Source of the DNA: CAZWLD01 sp964634685
GTDB taxonomy: Bacteria > Bacillota_I > Bacilli_A > Acholeplasmatales > JAEDCM01
NCBI GenBank assembly: GCA_964634685.1
Contig: CAZWLD010000019.1
Span: 1-34,826, forward strand
Direction: 5' to 3'
Length of the DNA: 34,826 nucleotides
Shown here in pieces: positions 8,086 through 17,274 of the stretch. The notes below the pieces were generated by a model, which saw only the letters and a list, made by a program, of their open reading frames with translations, was not told where the DNA came from and did not search any database. The position numbers and the translations under genes are program-made. The stretch's first letter is position 1. Each line of letters starts with the position of its first letter.

Positions 8086-9870
8086 ATGGATATTACAAAA
8101 GATATATACTATGTTGGTGTTAATGATCATCAAATCGATTTATTTGAGGGTCAATATGTTGTCCCTAATGGAATGGCTTATAATTCCTATGTCATTATGG
8201 ACGAAAAAATCGCAGTTGTCGACTCAGTAGATATTAACTTCACGCATGAATGGTTAGACAATATCGAGCGTGTTTTAAACGGCAAAAAGCCAGATTATTT
8301 TATCGTTCAGCATATGGAGCCTGATCACTCCGCTAATATTATGAACCTCTTAAAGGTTTATCCTGATTTAACAGTTGTTGGGAATGATAAAACCTTTAAA
8401 ATGATGAACAACTTCTTTGGTGAAGCCCCAAGCAATACTTTAGTCGTAAAAAATATGGACACTCTTTCCTTAGGTAAGCATAATCTTACCTTTGTCTTCG
8501 CACCAATGGTTCATTGGCCTGAGGTTATGGTAACATATGATGCTTACGATAAAGTATTATTTTCTGCTGATGGCTTTGGTAAATTTGGCGCCTTAGATGT
8601 CGAAGAGGATTGGGCTTGTGAAGCTCGTCGCTACTATTTTGGAATCGTTGGAAAATATGGTGTTCAGGTTCAAAGTCTACTTAAAAAAGCTAGTAGCCTT
8701 GACATTAAAATCATATGCCCACTTCACGGACCTGTTTTAAAGGATAATCTTGAATACTATTTGAATTTATACAACACTTGGTCAAGCTATCAAGCTGAAA
8801 GTGAAGGAATTTTGATTGCTTATACTTCTGTTTATGGTAATACCAAAAAAGCCGTTTTAGAATTGGCTGAAAAGCTTAAGGCTAACGGTTGTCCTAAGGT
8901 TGTAGTAAGTGATCTTGCAAGAACCGATATGGCTGAAGCGGTCGAGGATGCCTTTAGATACAATAAGCTTGTATTGGCTACTACGACCTACAATGCTTCT
9001 ATTTTCCCTTTTATGAATACATTTATTGAAAACCTTGTGGAAAGAAACTATCAAAATCGCACAATCGGTTTCATTGAAAATGGATCATGGGCTCCACTTG
9101 CGGCCAAAATCATGAAGGAAAAATTAGAAGGCTGTAAGAATCTTACATTTGTCGAACCAGTGGTAAAAATTAATTCTGGATTAAGTGAAGAGAATCACCA
9201 ACAAATTGAAGAATTATGTCAGAGTCTAACCAAAGAATATGTTGCTCAAGCCAGCGAAACCGCCAACAAGCATGATTTAAAGGCATTATATAATATTGGC
9301 TATGGTCTCTATGTTGTAACATCAAATGATGGCAAAAAGGACAATGGTTTAATTGTTAATACCGTAACCCAATTAACCGATAGTCCTTTAAAGATTGCAG
9401 TAAACATCAATAAACAAAATTATTCTCATCATGTCATAAAGCAAACAAAGGTTTTAAATGTCAACTGTTTATCAGTTGATGCGCCATTTAGCGTTTTTGA
9501 AAACTTTGGCTTTGTTAGCGGTAGAAATGTTGATAAGTTCGCAAACACTCAGGTTTTACGCAGCGATAATGGTTTAGTCTTCCTACCTAAATACATCAAT
9601 TCCTTCCTATCATTAAAGGTTGATGATTACATCGATTTAGGAACACATGGTATGTTCATTTGCTCGGTTACCGAATCACGCGTAATTTCCAATGTTGAAT
9701 CCATGACCTATGCTTATTATCAAGCTAATGTTAAACCAAAACCAGAAGGAACAAGCAAGGGCTATGTTTGTAAGGTTTGTGGATATGTTTATGAAGGCGA
9801 TGAATTGCCAGAGGATTATATTTGCCCTTTGTGTAAGCATGGCGCTCAAGACTTTGAAAAAATTGAATAA
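8086..9870 (+). CDS. Flavodiiron protein fused to flavin reductase and rubredoxin domains
   Basis: Flavodiiron proteins reduce O2 to water or NO to N2O and protect anaerobes. The N-terminal metallo-beta-lactamase-like domain has all expected diiron ligands: H76, E78, D80, H81 (HMEPDH), H143, D162 and H214. The flavodoxin-like FMN domain begins near residue 245 (YTSVYGNTKKA). A flavin-reductase-like domain covers about 395-545. The C-terminus (about 558-594) is a rubredoxin with C562, C565, C580 and C583. The 594-residue chain thus carries most of an electron path from a flavin reductase through rubredoxin to FMN and the diiron site. It is monocistronic, with its own -10 region and terminator. 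Whether O2 or NO is preferred cannot be read from the sequence. Confidence 0.93.
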   Translation: MDITKDIYYVGVNDHQIDLFEGQYVVPNGMAYNSYVIMDEKIAVVDSVDINFTHEWLDNIERVLNGKKPDYFIVQHMEPDHSANIMNLLKVYPDLTVVGNDKTFKMMNNFFGEAPSNTLVVKNMDTLSLGKHNLTFVFAPMVHWPEVMVTYDAYDKVLFSADGFGKFGALDVEEDWACEARRYYFGIVGKYGVQVQSLLKKASSLDIKIICPLHGPVLKDNLEYYLNLYNTWSSYQAESEGILIAYTSVYGNTKKAVLELAEKLKANGCPKVVVSDLARTDMAEAVEDAFRYNKLVLATTTYNASIFPFMNTFIENLVERNYQNRTIGFIENGSWAPLAAKIMKEKLEGCKNLTFVEPVVKINSGLSEENHQQIEELCQSLTKEYVAQASETANKHDLKALYNIGYGLYVVTSNDGKKDNGLIVNTVTQLTDSPLKIAVNINKQNYSHHVIKQTKVLNVNCLSVDAPFSVFENFGFVSGRNVDKFANTQVLRSDNGLVFLPKYINSFLSLKVDDYIDLGTHGMFICSVTESRVISNVESMTYAYYQANVKPKPEGTSKGYVCKVCGYVYEGDELPEDYICPLCKHGAQDFEKIE

Positions 9871-9879
9871 ATTTATATG

Positions 9880-9910
9880 AAACGGCTTAAGCTAGCCGTT
9901 TTATTTATTT
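9880..9910 (+). terminator. Terminator after the flavodiiron gene
   Basis: AAACGGCT (9880-9887) pairs with AGCCGTTT (9894-9901) around a 6-nt loop, followed by a T-rich tract. Confidence 0.8.
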
Positions 9911-9934
9911 TAAATAAATGAAATCATTTTTATA

Positions 9935-9963
9935 GTGTCAAAAAAACAATAATATGATATAAT
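9935..9963 (+). promoter_or_regulatory. lysS promoter
   Basis: GTGTCA (9935-9940) lies 17 bp from TATAAT (9958-9963), which is preceded by TGA and so forms an extended -10. The leader to the ATG is short, and no T-box leader is present. Confidence 0.6.
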
Positions 9964-9995
9964 ATATACGCTATTATTATTGGAGGTAAATAAAA

Positions 9996-11480
9996 ATGGA
10001 TGTAAAATTAACAGAACAAGAAATTATTCGTCGTGAAAAGTTAAATACATTACGTGAAAAAGGTATTGATCCATTTGGACATCGATTTGACCGCACATCA
10101 AATTCAAAAAAGATCAAGGACGCTTATGATCAATATACAAAAGAAGAGCTTGAGCCAATGCAAGTTTATGTTAAAATTGCTGGCCGTATTATGACTCAAA
10201 GAAAACAAGGAAAAGCTGGATTTATTCACATTCAGGACCGTGAAGGAACTATTCAATGCTATATTCGCCAAGACCATGTTGGTGAGGATGAATACTCAGT
10301 ATTTAAAATCGCTGATATCGGTGATATCGTTGGAATCGAAGGATATGTCTTCCGTACTAATACTAATGAATTATCGGTAAAGGCAGAGCATTTTATTCAT
10401 CTTTCAAAGGCCTTACGACCATTACCAGAAAAATTCCATGGACTTCAGGATGTTGAGGAAGCAAGACGCCGCCGCTATCTTGATTTAATTACAAATGAAG
10501 AATCTAAGCGCATTGCTTTAACGCGACCAAAAATAATTCGTGCCATTCAAAATTTCTTTGATGGCCGAGGTTTTGTGGAGGTTGAAACTCCAGTTCTTCA
10601 ACCAATCCTTGGAGGAGCAGCTGCCCGTCCATTCGTTACGCATCACAATGCTTTAGATATGGACTTCTACTTACGTATTGCGACTGAGCTTCCACTAAAG
10701 AGACTAATTGTTGGTGGACTTGAAGCCGTTTATGAAATTGGTCGCTTGTTCAGAAACGAAGGTATGGATGCGACTCATAACCCTGAATTCACAACTGTTG
10801 AGGCTTATCTTGCCTATTCAGATATGGAGGGTATGATGGATTTAGCTGAGGATTTAATCAGCACAGTTGCCCAAAATATTTTAGGCACTACGACTGTAAC
10901 CTATGATGAAAAGGAAATCAATTTAGGCAAAGGCTATCGTCGCTTACATATGTGTGAGGGTATCAAGGAACAATGTGGTGTTGATTTCTTCCAAGAAATG
11001 TCTTTTGAGGAGGCTAAAGAAATAGCTAAAGCTCATCAAATTGACGTTCCCGCTCATTTTACAGGTGTTGGACATATCATCAATGCTTTCTTTGAAAAAT
11101 ACGTTGAGGAAACTTTAATTCAACCAACATTTGTTTATGGTCATCCAGTTGAAATCAGTCCATTAGCTAAAAAGAATGCTAAGGATCCACGTTTTGCCGA
11201 TCGTTTTGAATTATTCATCAATCGTAAAGAATATGCTAATGCCTTCAGCGAATTAAATGATCCAATCGATCAACGCGAGCGTTTCATCAAGCAATTACAA
11301 GAAAAGGCTCTTGGTAATGATGAAGCTAGCGAAATGGATGTCGATTATGTTGAGGCTTTAGAATATGGCTTAGCGCCAACCGGAGGAATTGGACTTGGCG
11401 TCGACCGTTTAGTAATGCTATTAACTGGTGCTTCTTCAATTCGTGATGTCTTATTATTCCCACACAATAAAAATAAATAA
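9996..11480 (+). CDS. lysS: Lysyl-tRNA synthetase, class II
   Basis: This enzyme charges tRNA-Lys. Its 494 residues contain the N-terminal OB-fold anticodon-binding domain (about 55-155, including AGRIMTQRKQGKAGFIHIQD) and the class II catalytic core: motif 1 around VEVETPVLQP, motif 2 FRNEGMDATHNPEFT near 250, and motif 3 GGIGLGVDRLVMLLTG near 467. Length and motif spacing are normal. The ribosome binding site TTGGAGGT precedes the ATG. It closes the rightward core block and has its own promoter and terminator. Confidence 0.97.
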   Translation: MDVKLTEQEIIRREKLNTLREKGIDPFGHRFDRTSNSKKIKDAYDQYTKEELEPMQVYVKIAGRIMTQRKQGKAGFIHIQDREGTIQCYIRQDHVGEDEYSVFKIADIGDIVGIEGYVFRTNTNELSVKAEHFIHLSKALRPLPEKFHGLQDVEEARRRRYLDLITNEESKRIALTRPKIIRAIQNFFDGRGFVEVETPVLQPILGGAAARPFVTHHNALDMDFYLRIATELPLKRLIVGGLEAVYEIGRLFRNEGMDATHNPEFTTVEAYLAYSDMEGMMDLAEDLISTVAQNILGTTTVTYDEKEINLGKGYRRLHMCEGIKEQCGVDFFQEMSFEEAKEIAKAHQIDVPAHFTGVGHIINAFFEKYVEETLIQPTFVYGHPVEISPLAKKNAKDPRFADRFELFINRKEYANAFSELNDPIDQRERFIKQLQEKALGNDEASEMDVDYVEALEYGLAPTGGIGLGVDRLVMLLTGASSIRDVLLFPHNKNK

Positions 11481-11508
11481 AGGATTCGCTCTTGAATCCT
11501 TTTTTTCT
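11479..11508 (+). terminator. Terminator after lysS
   Basis: AAAGGATTC (11479-11487) and GAATCCTTT (11494-11502) form a 9-bp stem with a 6-nt loop, followed by more T. It sits between convergent genes. On the minus strand the stem is followed by T-rich sequence as well, so it may also stop the gene at 11512-12279. Confidence 0.85.
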
Positions 11509-11511
11509 ACC

Positions 11512-12279
11512 TTATTTTATATATGCCTTAACATCTTGATATGTCATTCCTTTATAATTTGATATTTGATTAAATGGCATAAAGCAATAAGTCTTGCCAT
11601 TCATTATAATTTCAAGTATCGGAAGAAAATAAACGATATCATGATCATTAATTTTAATTACAGTGTTAATCTTTATCTCTTTTGTTTCTCCAATAGCAAT
11701 AGAATCATCTTGGAAATTTGTAACACTAATATATTTATCATCGTATAACAATTCTTCAAGATTTATCGGATAATCTTTATTATTAGTTATTGTGATGATG
11801 GCACAATTATTTGTTAATCCAGTGTCGACACTATGATTTAAAGATAAGCGCTCTTGCTTCAAATAATAAATGGTTAAATCTCCTAATAAATATTCCACAT
11901 TCTTTTCAGTTCCATAAATAAGCTTCTTGATATTGGCATTTCGCTTTTCTTTTAATGAAATACTAAATGAAACTGTGTAGGTTTCAAGGTTCTTTTCTTT
12001 ATTGTTTTTCTCATATGAAACACCTTCAATCGTTATTGAGCTATCATTAAAGGAAAGCTTATCCTTGTTATCTAAAAAGCTCATATCCGTTTCACTAAAA
12101 TTAAACAGTTCATAATTTACAATAATCGAGCTATCATCAAAACAGCCAATGCTTCCATATATTCTTCTGAAAAAACAGCCCTTTGTTTTATCCCTTAAAT
12201 TATCATAAATAATTAATACAGTCATGATTAATAAAGCTAATGAAGCTATTGTGATAAAGACCCAAATGATTTTTTTCAA
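11512..12279 (-). CDS. Membrane-anchored protein of unknown function
   Basis: This 255-residue protein starts with a TTG codon (12277-12279) preceded by AAAAGGGGAT. One N-terminal hydrophobic segment (residues about 5-25) follows a short basic start (MKKIIW) and should act as an uncleaved anchor or signal peptide. The rest is predicted extracytoplasmic. It is rich in beta-strand-like stretches such as ITIEGVSYE, TYTVSFSISL and NCAIITITNN, suggesting an immunoglobulin-like or adhesin-like fold. I do not recognise a family. It is convergent with lysS and follows the Nudix gene on the same strand with an 83-nt gap. Confidence 0.7.
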   Translation of the reverse strand: MKKIIWVFITIASLALLIMTVLIIYDNLRDKTKGCFFRRIYGSIGCFDDSSIIVNYELFNFSETDMSFLDNKDKLSFNDSSITIEGVSYEKNNKEKNLETYTVSFSISLKEKRNANIKKLIYGTEKNVEYLLGDLTIYYLKQERLSLNHSVDTGLTNNCAIITITNNKDYPINLEELLYDDKYISVTNFQDDSIAIGETKEIKINTVIKINDHDIVYFLPILEIIMNGKTYCFMPFNQISNYKGMTYQDVKAYIK

Positions 12280-12362
12280 TTTATATATCCCCTTTTTGAT
12301 TTTCGCTTAACTAAAGCATTTTTCAAATATTATATATTATTCAAGAAATAAAATATGTCGAA

Positions 12363-12767
12363 TTATGTAAAATACAAATTAAATATTGTCTTGTCAGCTT
12401 CCGCAAAATCTAAATCATATAGTTCTTTCTTTGATACCCATTTTTTATCAATATGCTCAGTTAATGATAAATCACCGCTTATTAGTTTACATTTATAGGC
12501 ATATAAAGTGATTGAAAAATCTTCATAGGGTTGTATATCACGATATTCATAAAAGGATTCTCCTATATACTCTAAAGGGACAATAATTGAATTTAATTCT
12601 TCCTTTATTTCTCTTACTATCGTTTCCTCATGAGTTTCATTCTTTTCTACTTTCCCACCAGGAAATTCCCACTTGCCTTCTAAAGTTCTCCCCGGCCCTC
12701 TTTTGGTACAAAATATTTTGTTTTCATCATTATAAATAAGGGCGCATACAACTTCATAATGCTTCAT
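12363..12767 (-). CDS. MutT-like Nudix hydrolase ((deoxy)nucleoside triphosphate pyrophosphohydrolase)
   Basis: I take the start as the ATG at 12767, giving 134 residues, because GAAGGTGA stands just before it and the helicase stop codon (12769-12771) lies one base upstream. A longer frame upstream would overlap the helicase. The Nudix box is GGKVEKNETHEETIVREIKEEL, with the canonical E and REx2EE residues; the usual following glycine is Asn. The KRGPGRTLEGKWEFPGG segment before it resembles 8-oxo-dGTP or CTP pyrophosphohydrolases of the MutT type. Such enzymes clear damaged nucleotides. The 1-nt spacing indicates tight coupling with the upstream PLD/DEAH helicase. Confidence 0.88.
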   Translation of the reverse strand: MKHYEVVCALIYNDENKIFCTKRGPGRTLEGKWEFPGGKVEKNETHEETIVREIKEELNSIIVPLEYIGESFYEYRDIQPYEDFSITLYAYKCKLISGDLSLTEHIDKKWVSKKELYDLDFAEADKTIFNLYFT

Positions 12768-12768
12768 A

Positions 12769-15543
12769 TTATTCACCTTCTGGTATTTCAAAATCAAAGA
12801 AATATTCTCTTGATACATCTTTATCTAATACGATATCAAACAATAAGGTAGGAACTGAAGACACGGTCCCATCCTTATTTAAGGCCTTTACAAATGATTC
12901 CCGAGGATTAGTGAATGATCCTGTTCCAAAATAAGTAAAAGGTAAAGTAATGCCATCCTCTTCATCCATTTTCCTTACAAATAAATGAATTACTTTAGTA
13001 TTCTTTAACTTTATTCCAATTGGATTATCCCAGGTTGTATTATTTTCTGATTCCCATTGAAATATTTTTGATGATAAAAATTTATCTTTATAGTTTGTTC
13101 TTTCCTGTTTAGATTTATCCTTTTTAAGCCCTACAAAAATATATGTTACTCCACTGTCATCAAATTTAGTTCCCTTCATAAACATTAATGCATCTTGGCA
13201 TAATACTCGCATAATTTGTTCCTTATAATAATTACCATAAAGCTTAAATAGACCTTCATATTCGCCAAAATCTATATCATATCTAGTCAATCCATAATTA
13301 ATAGTATCAGCTAAATATTCCTCAAACTCTGGACTCAATTTTGAAATGTTTAATCTATTATCATCAGTTACAAGCTCATCCTTTTTTAATAGACTTAAGG
13401 CATTTGATAGGGTATTACCATTAACTTTAGAATTAAAGCCAATTAATTTATTTATATCAAGATGATTGCTTAATAATTCATTAATAATTAGATATTCATC
13501 TACACGAACAATTGGAAGCAATTCTTCAAAGCTTTCAAGAAAAGCAACCTGCTCATCTGTAAATATTGGCAATGTTTCTTCGCCGATTTTCTTCAAAAAA
13601 TTGTAGTAGCATTTATTCTTTTTACCATTAAGCTTGGACTTAATTAATCGCATTAGATCCGGCGAACAATCACTATTTAAATAATCCATATGCTTTGGAT
13701 ATACCTCTAAATTAAGGTATTTCCTAAAATTTTGATAATCCTTCATTAAGAAATCCTTAGTATTAAAGTTTTCGTTTTTAATAAAATAGATTAATTCATC
13801 CTTTGATAATTCATCAATATTAATCATAACTCCTGGTATATTCAAGGCTATAAAATCTTCTCTTACTAAATCCATTAAATATCTTTTTTCAATAACAGTA
13901 GATTGGCCTAATGTTCCAAGTGCCATAGCCATCTGAATGGAGCGATCATAATTATTACCAATAAAATCAAGAACAGTAACAAATTCTTTTCCCTCATATT
14001 TTCGTAGTCCACGACCTAATTGTTGTAAAAAGATGGTTTGTGATTCAGTTGGCCTTAAAAATAAAACCATGTTTATTTGGGGAATATCAACACCTTCATT
14101 TAAAATATCAACAGCACAAATAATTTGTAAGTCGTTATTATTATCTTGTAAATCATTAAAAGCTTTTATTCGAACCCCTAAATCATTTTTTCCAGTTAAT
14201 GAAATTGCATTATAACCTAATTCATTAAATCCTTCTGCCATCAATGAAGCATGAGCGATGCTTGTACAAAAAGCAATGGCTTTAATCTTTCCCTCTGGTT
14301 TATGCTTTTCAATTTCTTGGCAAATAAACTCTATGTTAATATTTTTTGCAATTTCTCTAGCAATCTTAGTATTATCCTTTGATTGATAATCAACATATTT
14401 ATCCCTAATCCCATAATAATGAAATGGTACAACTAAATCGTTGATAATCGCATCCCTAAGCCTTAATTCATAGGGAACATTCCTATCAAATAGAGCAAAT
14501 ACATCTTCATTATCCATGCGCTCTGGAGTTGCTGTTATACCTAATAAAAAACCGGGATGAAAATAATCCATTATTTTTCTACAGGTTGTGGTGGTACTAT
14601 GATGAGCTTCATCAATACAAATATAATCAAATTCTTTGGAATCAAATTCACCTAGATGATTAGACAGCATAATATTAGATGCAAAGATGAAATCACAATC
14701 TAATTCTTTTTTATCCCCAACAAATAACCCATATGATTTTTCAGTGCCAAATACTTTCATAAATGTTTCTTTAGCGTCAGCTAAAATCTTATCTCGATGG
14801 CAAACAAATAAAACTCTTTTTGCATCATAATTTCTTGCGTCAAAGGCTGCTAGATAGGTTTTACCAGATCCTGTTGCCGCAATAACTAATGCTTTATTTA
14901 CACCCATATCGCGATATCTTCTTAATTCCTTTAAAGCCTTCTTTTGCATGGCATTTGGTATAATTATATTAGTATTTGAATCTAAATAATCCATATCCCA
15001 TTTTTCAATAGCATAATCAAGTCTAACCTTATAAGCATTAATTAGATTTTCATTTAATAATAGGGTTTTATCCCATAAATAATTAAATTCTTTTATACTT
15101 TCTTTATATGAACTAAATTCGTTTTTTGAGCATAATGATACATTCCATTCAACATTTTTAAGCAAGGCAAATCTCGTTATATTAGTTGATCCTACGACAA
15201 ATTCAGCCTCATCATCATATTCAAAAACATATCCTTTTGAATGGAATCCATTATCTCCAAATGATTCAAAATCTAAATGACATGAGAAATTAGGATATTT
15301 TTGCATCCAATTATAAAAGGTTTCTAAGGATGCAATATCAGTAAAGTTTTGATATGTTGATGTAATTATTTTTCCTTTTACTCCTCTTTTTAATACATCT
15401 TCTAATTCATGCTCTAAAAGTATTAATCCTGCTTTTTTAATAAAGCTTACAGAAAAATAAAAAGCATTACATTTATTAATAGATTCTTTGATTTTATCAA
15501 GAAACTTAATATCTGAATAATTAGTTAAAAATAAATCCTTCAT
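12769..15543 (-). CDS. PLD-domain / DEAH superfamily 2 helicase with C-terminal DUF3427
   Basis: This is a 924-residue protein. Residues 1 to about 140 form a phospholipase D-like domain with one HxK half-motif (H101, K103) and the GSTN at 118-121. The SF2 helicase core follows: Walker A ATGSGKT at 223-229, DEAH at 311-314, ITATPER near 336 and motif VI QLGRGLRK at 508-515. The C-terminal third, about 760-924, resembles DUF3427. Such proteins are often annotated as restriction-like helicases and are candidates for DNA repair or phage defence. The ATG follows AAGGAGTTGAGAAA. A Nudix hydrolase is coupled directly downstream. Whether the PLD half-site is nucleolytic (usually needing dimerisation) is unknown. 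Confidence 0.9.
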   Translation of the reverse strand: MKDLFLTNYSDIKFLDKIKESINKCNAFYFSVSFIKKAGLILLEHELEDVLKRGVKGKIITSTYQNFTDIASLETFYNWMQKYPNFSCHLDFESFGDNGFHSKGYVFEYDDEAEFVVGSTNITRFALLKNVEWNVSLCSKNEFSSYKESIKEFNYLWDKTLLLNENLINAYKVRLDYAIEKWDMDYLDSNTNIIIPNAMQKKALKELRRYRDMGVNKALVIAATGSGKTYLAAFDARNYDAKRVLFVCHRDKILADAKETFMKVFGTEKSYGLFVGDKKELDCDFIFASNIMLSNHLGEFDSKEFDYICIDEAHHSTTTTCRKIMDYFHPGFLLGITATPERMDNEDVFALFDRNVPYELRLRDAIINDLVVPFHYYGIRDKYVDYQSKDNTKIAREIAKNINIEFICQEIEKHKPEGKIKAIAFCTSIAHASLMAEGFNELGYNAISLTGKNDLGVRIKAFNDLQDNNNDLQIICAVDILNEGVDIPQINMVLFLRPTESQTIFLQQLGRGLRKYEGKEFVTVLDFIGNNYDRSIQMAMALGTLGQSTVIEKRYLMDLVREDFIALNIPGVMINIDELSKDELIYFIKNENFNTKDFLMKDYQNFRKYLNLEVYPKHMDYLNSDCSPDLMRLIKSKLNGKKNKCYYNFLKKIGEETLPIFTDEQVAFLESFEELLPIVRVDEYLIINELLSNHLDINKLIGFNSKVNGNTLSNALSLLKKDELVTDDNRLNISKLSPEFEEYLADTINYGLTRYDIDFGEYEGLFKLYGNYYKEQIMRVLCQDALMFMKGTKFDDSGVTYIFVGLKKDKSKQERTNYKDKFLSSKIFQWESENNTTWDNPIGIKLKNTKVIHLFVRKMDEEDGITLPFTYFGTGSFTNPRESFVKALNKDGTVSSVPTLLFDIVLDKDVSREYFFDFEIPEGE

Positions 15544-15599
15544 TTTCTCAACTCCTTATTAGCTACAGTATACCAGATTTTGACATTTAATTACAGATC

Positions 15600-15628
15600 A
15601 TAAAAAAAACTTAGGTTTTTAGCCTAAG
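15600..15628 (-). terminator. Terminator after the AlbA/GHKL regulator gene
   Basis: On the minus strand CTTAGG (15623-15628) pairs with CCTAAG (15610-15615), followed by eight T (15602-15609). It separates the regulator gene from the helicase gene. Confidence 0.75.
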
Positions 15629-15635
15629 CAATCTT

Positions 15636-15686
15636 AATTGATTATTGAATTATAAAAGACAAGAAATAATCTTCGAATAATCAATT
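15636..15686. repeat. 11-bp inverted repeat in an intergenic spacer
   Basis: AATTGATTATT (15636-15646) and AATAATCAATT (15676-15686) are perfect inverted copies around a 29-nt loop. The sequence ATTATAAAAGAC also occurs twice nearby. Function unknown; it has no adjacent T-run and so is not the terminator itself. Confidence 0.6.
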
Positions 15687-15733
15687 ACTAAGAGGATTTT
15701 ATATAAAATTCTAATTATAAAAGACTATTTCGT

Positions 15734-17221
15734 CTATTTTAAAAATAAAACATTAGAAGAGGAATTTTTATTAGAATCTTTACAATAAATTAAACCTTCT
15801 TCAATTAATTCTGCAATACAAGTTCTAAAGGTCTTTGAAATATTACCTTTATACCCCATCCTTAAATATAATGCACTTGTGGACATCTTTTCATTTTTTA
15901 ATATTTTCAAAATCTCTTGCTTTATTTCCTCTTTATTTCGTCTTTTTGATAACTTAGAATTATTATCACTTTGTAAAAATGCTTCATTTATAGGCATAAT
16001 TACAGAAAAATAACTTCTATTTTCATCGGTAAGAAATATTGGCATAGGTGAATTGTTTTCTTTAATTGCTTTGATAGCAGTTGGAATACCTGTATTTCTT
16101 CCTTCTATTAACTGAAGTTCCTTTAAGAAATCACCAATCCTTCTATTCCTATATCTTCTTGATCTCATATTAAAGTTTCTAATATCTTCATCGGTAATTG
16201 ATCTATCTGGTCCTGGCAAACTGGTAATCTCTATTTTATCTTTTTCTATTCTAATTGTAATTGGTTCAGGTATTTGATAGGATTTATGATAAACTGCATT
16301 TGAAATAAATTCTTCTAATGCATTATAACTATAATTCTTTACTCTAATTGCTTCAGCTTGACCAGAAATTTTATATATTTTTTCTGCTATAACGTTATTT
16401 TTTAAATATGATAGAGTATTTCTCAGTTGTTCGTCTATAGGACCAGAAAATATTCTTTCTTCCATACCTTGCCCTGTTGGATCTGGAACATTCACAATTT
16501 CAATTCTACTATACGGAAAAAAGTTTTCAGGATTATCATTGAAAAATAGTAATCCAACATTTAGTGGCTTATAAAATTCAGTAGGTCCATCTGCAATTCT
16601 CAAATCCTTTGACAATTCTAACACACTCATATTGTTAATTTTATTCAATAAATTACTACCAACATTTTCTAGATAGTTTCTTATTAATGGATATTTTAAA
16701 TCTGAAATATTTGATTTTAAATTAACTCTATCGTCAAAAGGAACATTATGGGAAAGAGATATTAATTCTTTAACATCCAAATCTGTAGCTTCGATTGTAC
16801 TTGATAACTTCCTAATATAGTAAATCTTTTCAGAATGTTTATTATTTGGTTGCTTAGGACATTGATATGGCCTGTCATAACCTCCAGGGCACCAAATTAA
16901 TAAGAGGTTAGCATTTTCATACATAACAGGTTCTGTAATTGGAATATATGTTGGTCGAAGAAAATTACAATATTTCAGTATATCCTTTTGAATTTTATCA
17001 ATTTCATCAATATTCAACCCATGAACCGGTTTTTTTATCTTACCGTTTTCCTCTTCAATACCAATAACAATATAACCTCCACCCCAATTATCAATATCAT
17101 TTGCAAAAGCACTAATTGTTTTTAAAGTAGTTTCAGGATTCCAATTCTTTTTGAATTCTATTCTGGCCCACTCTACAATATTCTCATCAAGAAGCGTATT
17201 TATAGAAACAGGTATTGCCAT
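15734..17221 (-). CDS. AlbA_2 (Schlafen-like) and GHKL ATPase-domain transcriptional regulator
   Basis: This 495-residue protein has the COG2865 layout. The N-terminal AlbA_2 putative DNA-binding domain (about residues 10-140) includes EFKKNW and the GGGYIVIGI segment. A central region follows, then a GHKL-type ATP-binding domain with N-box EFISNAVYHKSY near 305 and G-box SLPGPDRSI near 335 and GRNTGIP near 375. The C-terminal ~70 residues form a winged-helix-like segment. The ATG follows AATGAGGTGATTACAT. Just upstream are three 11-bp direct repeats (17241-17271) over the transcription start, which suggests autoregulation. Its target genes are unknown. Confident in the architecture, not in the role. 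Confidence 0.85.
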   Translation of the reverse strand: MAIPVSINTLLDENIVEWARIEFKKNWNPETTLKTISAFANDIDNWGGGYIVIGIEEENGKIKKPVHGLNIDEIDKIQKDILKYCNFLRPTYIPITEPVMYENANLLLIWCPGGYDRPYQCPKQPNNKHSEKIYYIRKLSSTIEATDLDVKELISLSHNVPFDDRVNLKSNISDLKYPLIRNYLENVGSNLLNKINNMSVLELSKDLRIADGPTEFYKPLNVGLLFFNDNPENFFPYSRIEIVNVPDPTGQGMEERIFSGPIDEQLRNTLSYLKNNVIAEKIYKISGQAEAIRVKNYSYNALEEFISNAVYHKSYQIPEPITIRIEKDKIEITSLPGPDRSITDEDIRNFNMRSRRYRNRRIGDFLKELQLIEGRNTGIPTAIKAIKENNSPMPIFLTDENRSYFSVIMPINEAFLQSDNNSKLSKRRNKEEIKQEILKILKNEKMSTSALYLRMGYKGNISKTFRTCIAELIEEGLIYCKDSNKNSSSNVLFLK

Positions 17222-17240
17222 ATGTAATCACCTCATTTTA

Positions 17241-17271
17241 ACTCACGACTTACTCACGACTTACTCACGAC
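17241..17271 (-). promoter_or_regulatory. Triple 11-bp direct-repeat operator
   Basis: ACTCACGAC occurs at 17241-17249, 17252-17260 and 17263-17271, each separated by TT (GTCGTGAGT on the coding strand of the regulator). The 11-bp period places the copies on one face of the helix. They lie just downstream of the -10 hexamer and before the ribosome binding site, an ideal position for repression. Confidence 0.75.
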
Positions 17272-17274
17272 AAT

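Noticed and set aside
12356..12362. A second TGTCGAA box upstream of the unknown membrane protein gene
   Set aside because: A 7-mer of this kind is expected a few times by chance in 35 kb on both strands, and no promoter with matching geometry is next to it.
12768..12818. A longer N-terminus for the Nudix hydrolase
   Set aside because: It would overlap the end of the helicase gene by about 50 nt, while a good ribosome binding site precedes the internal ATG at 12767.
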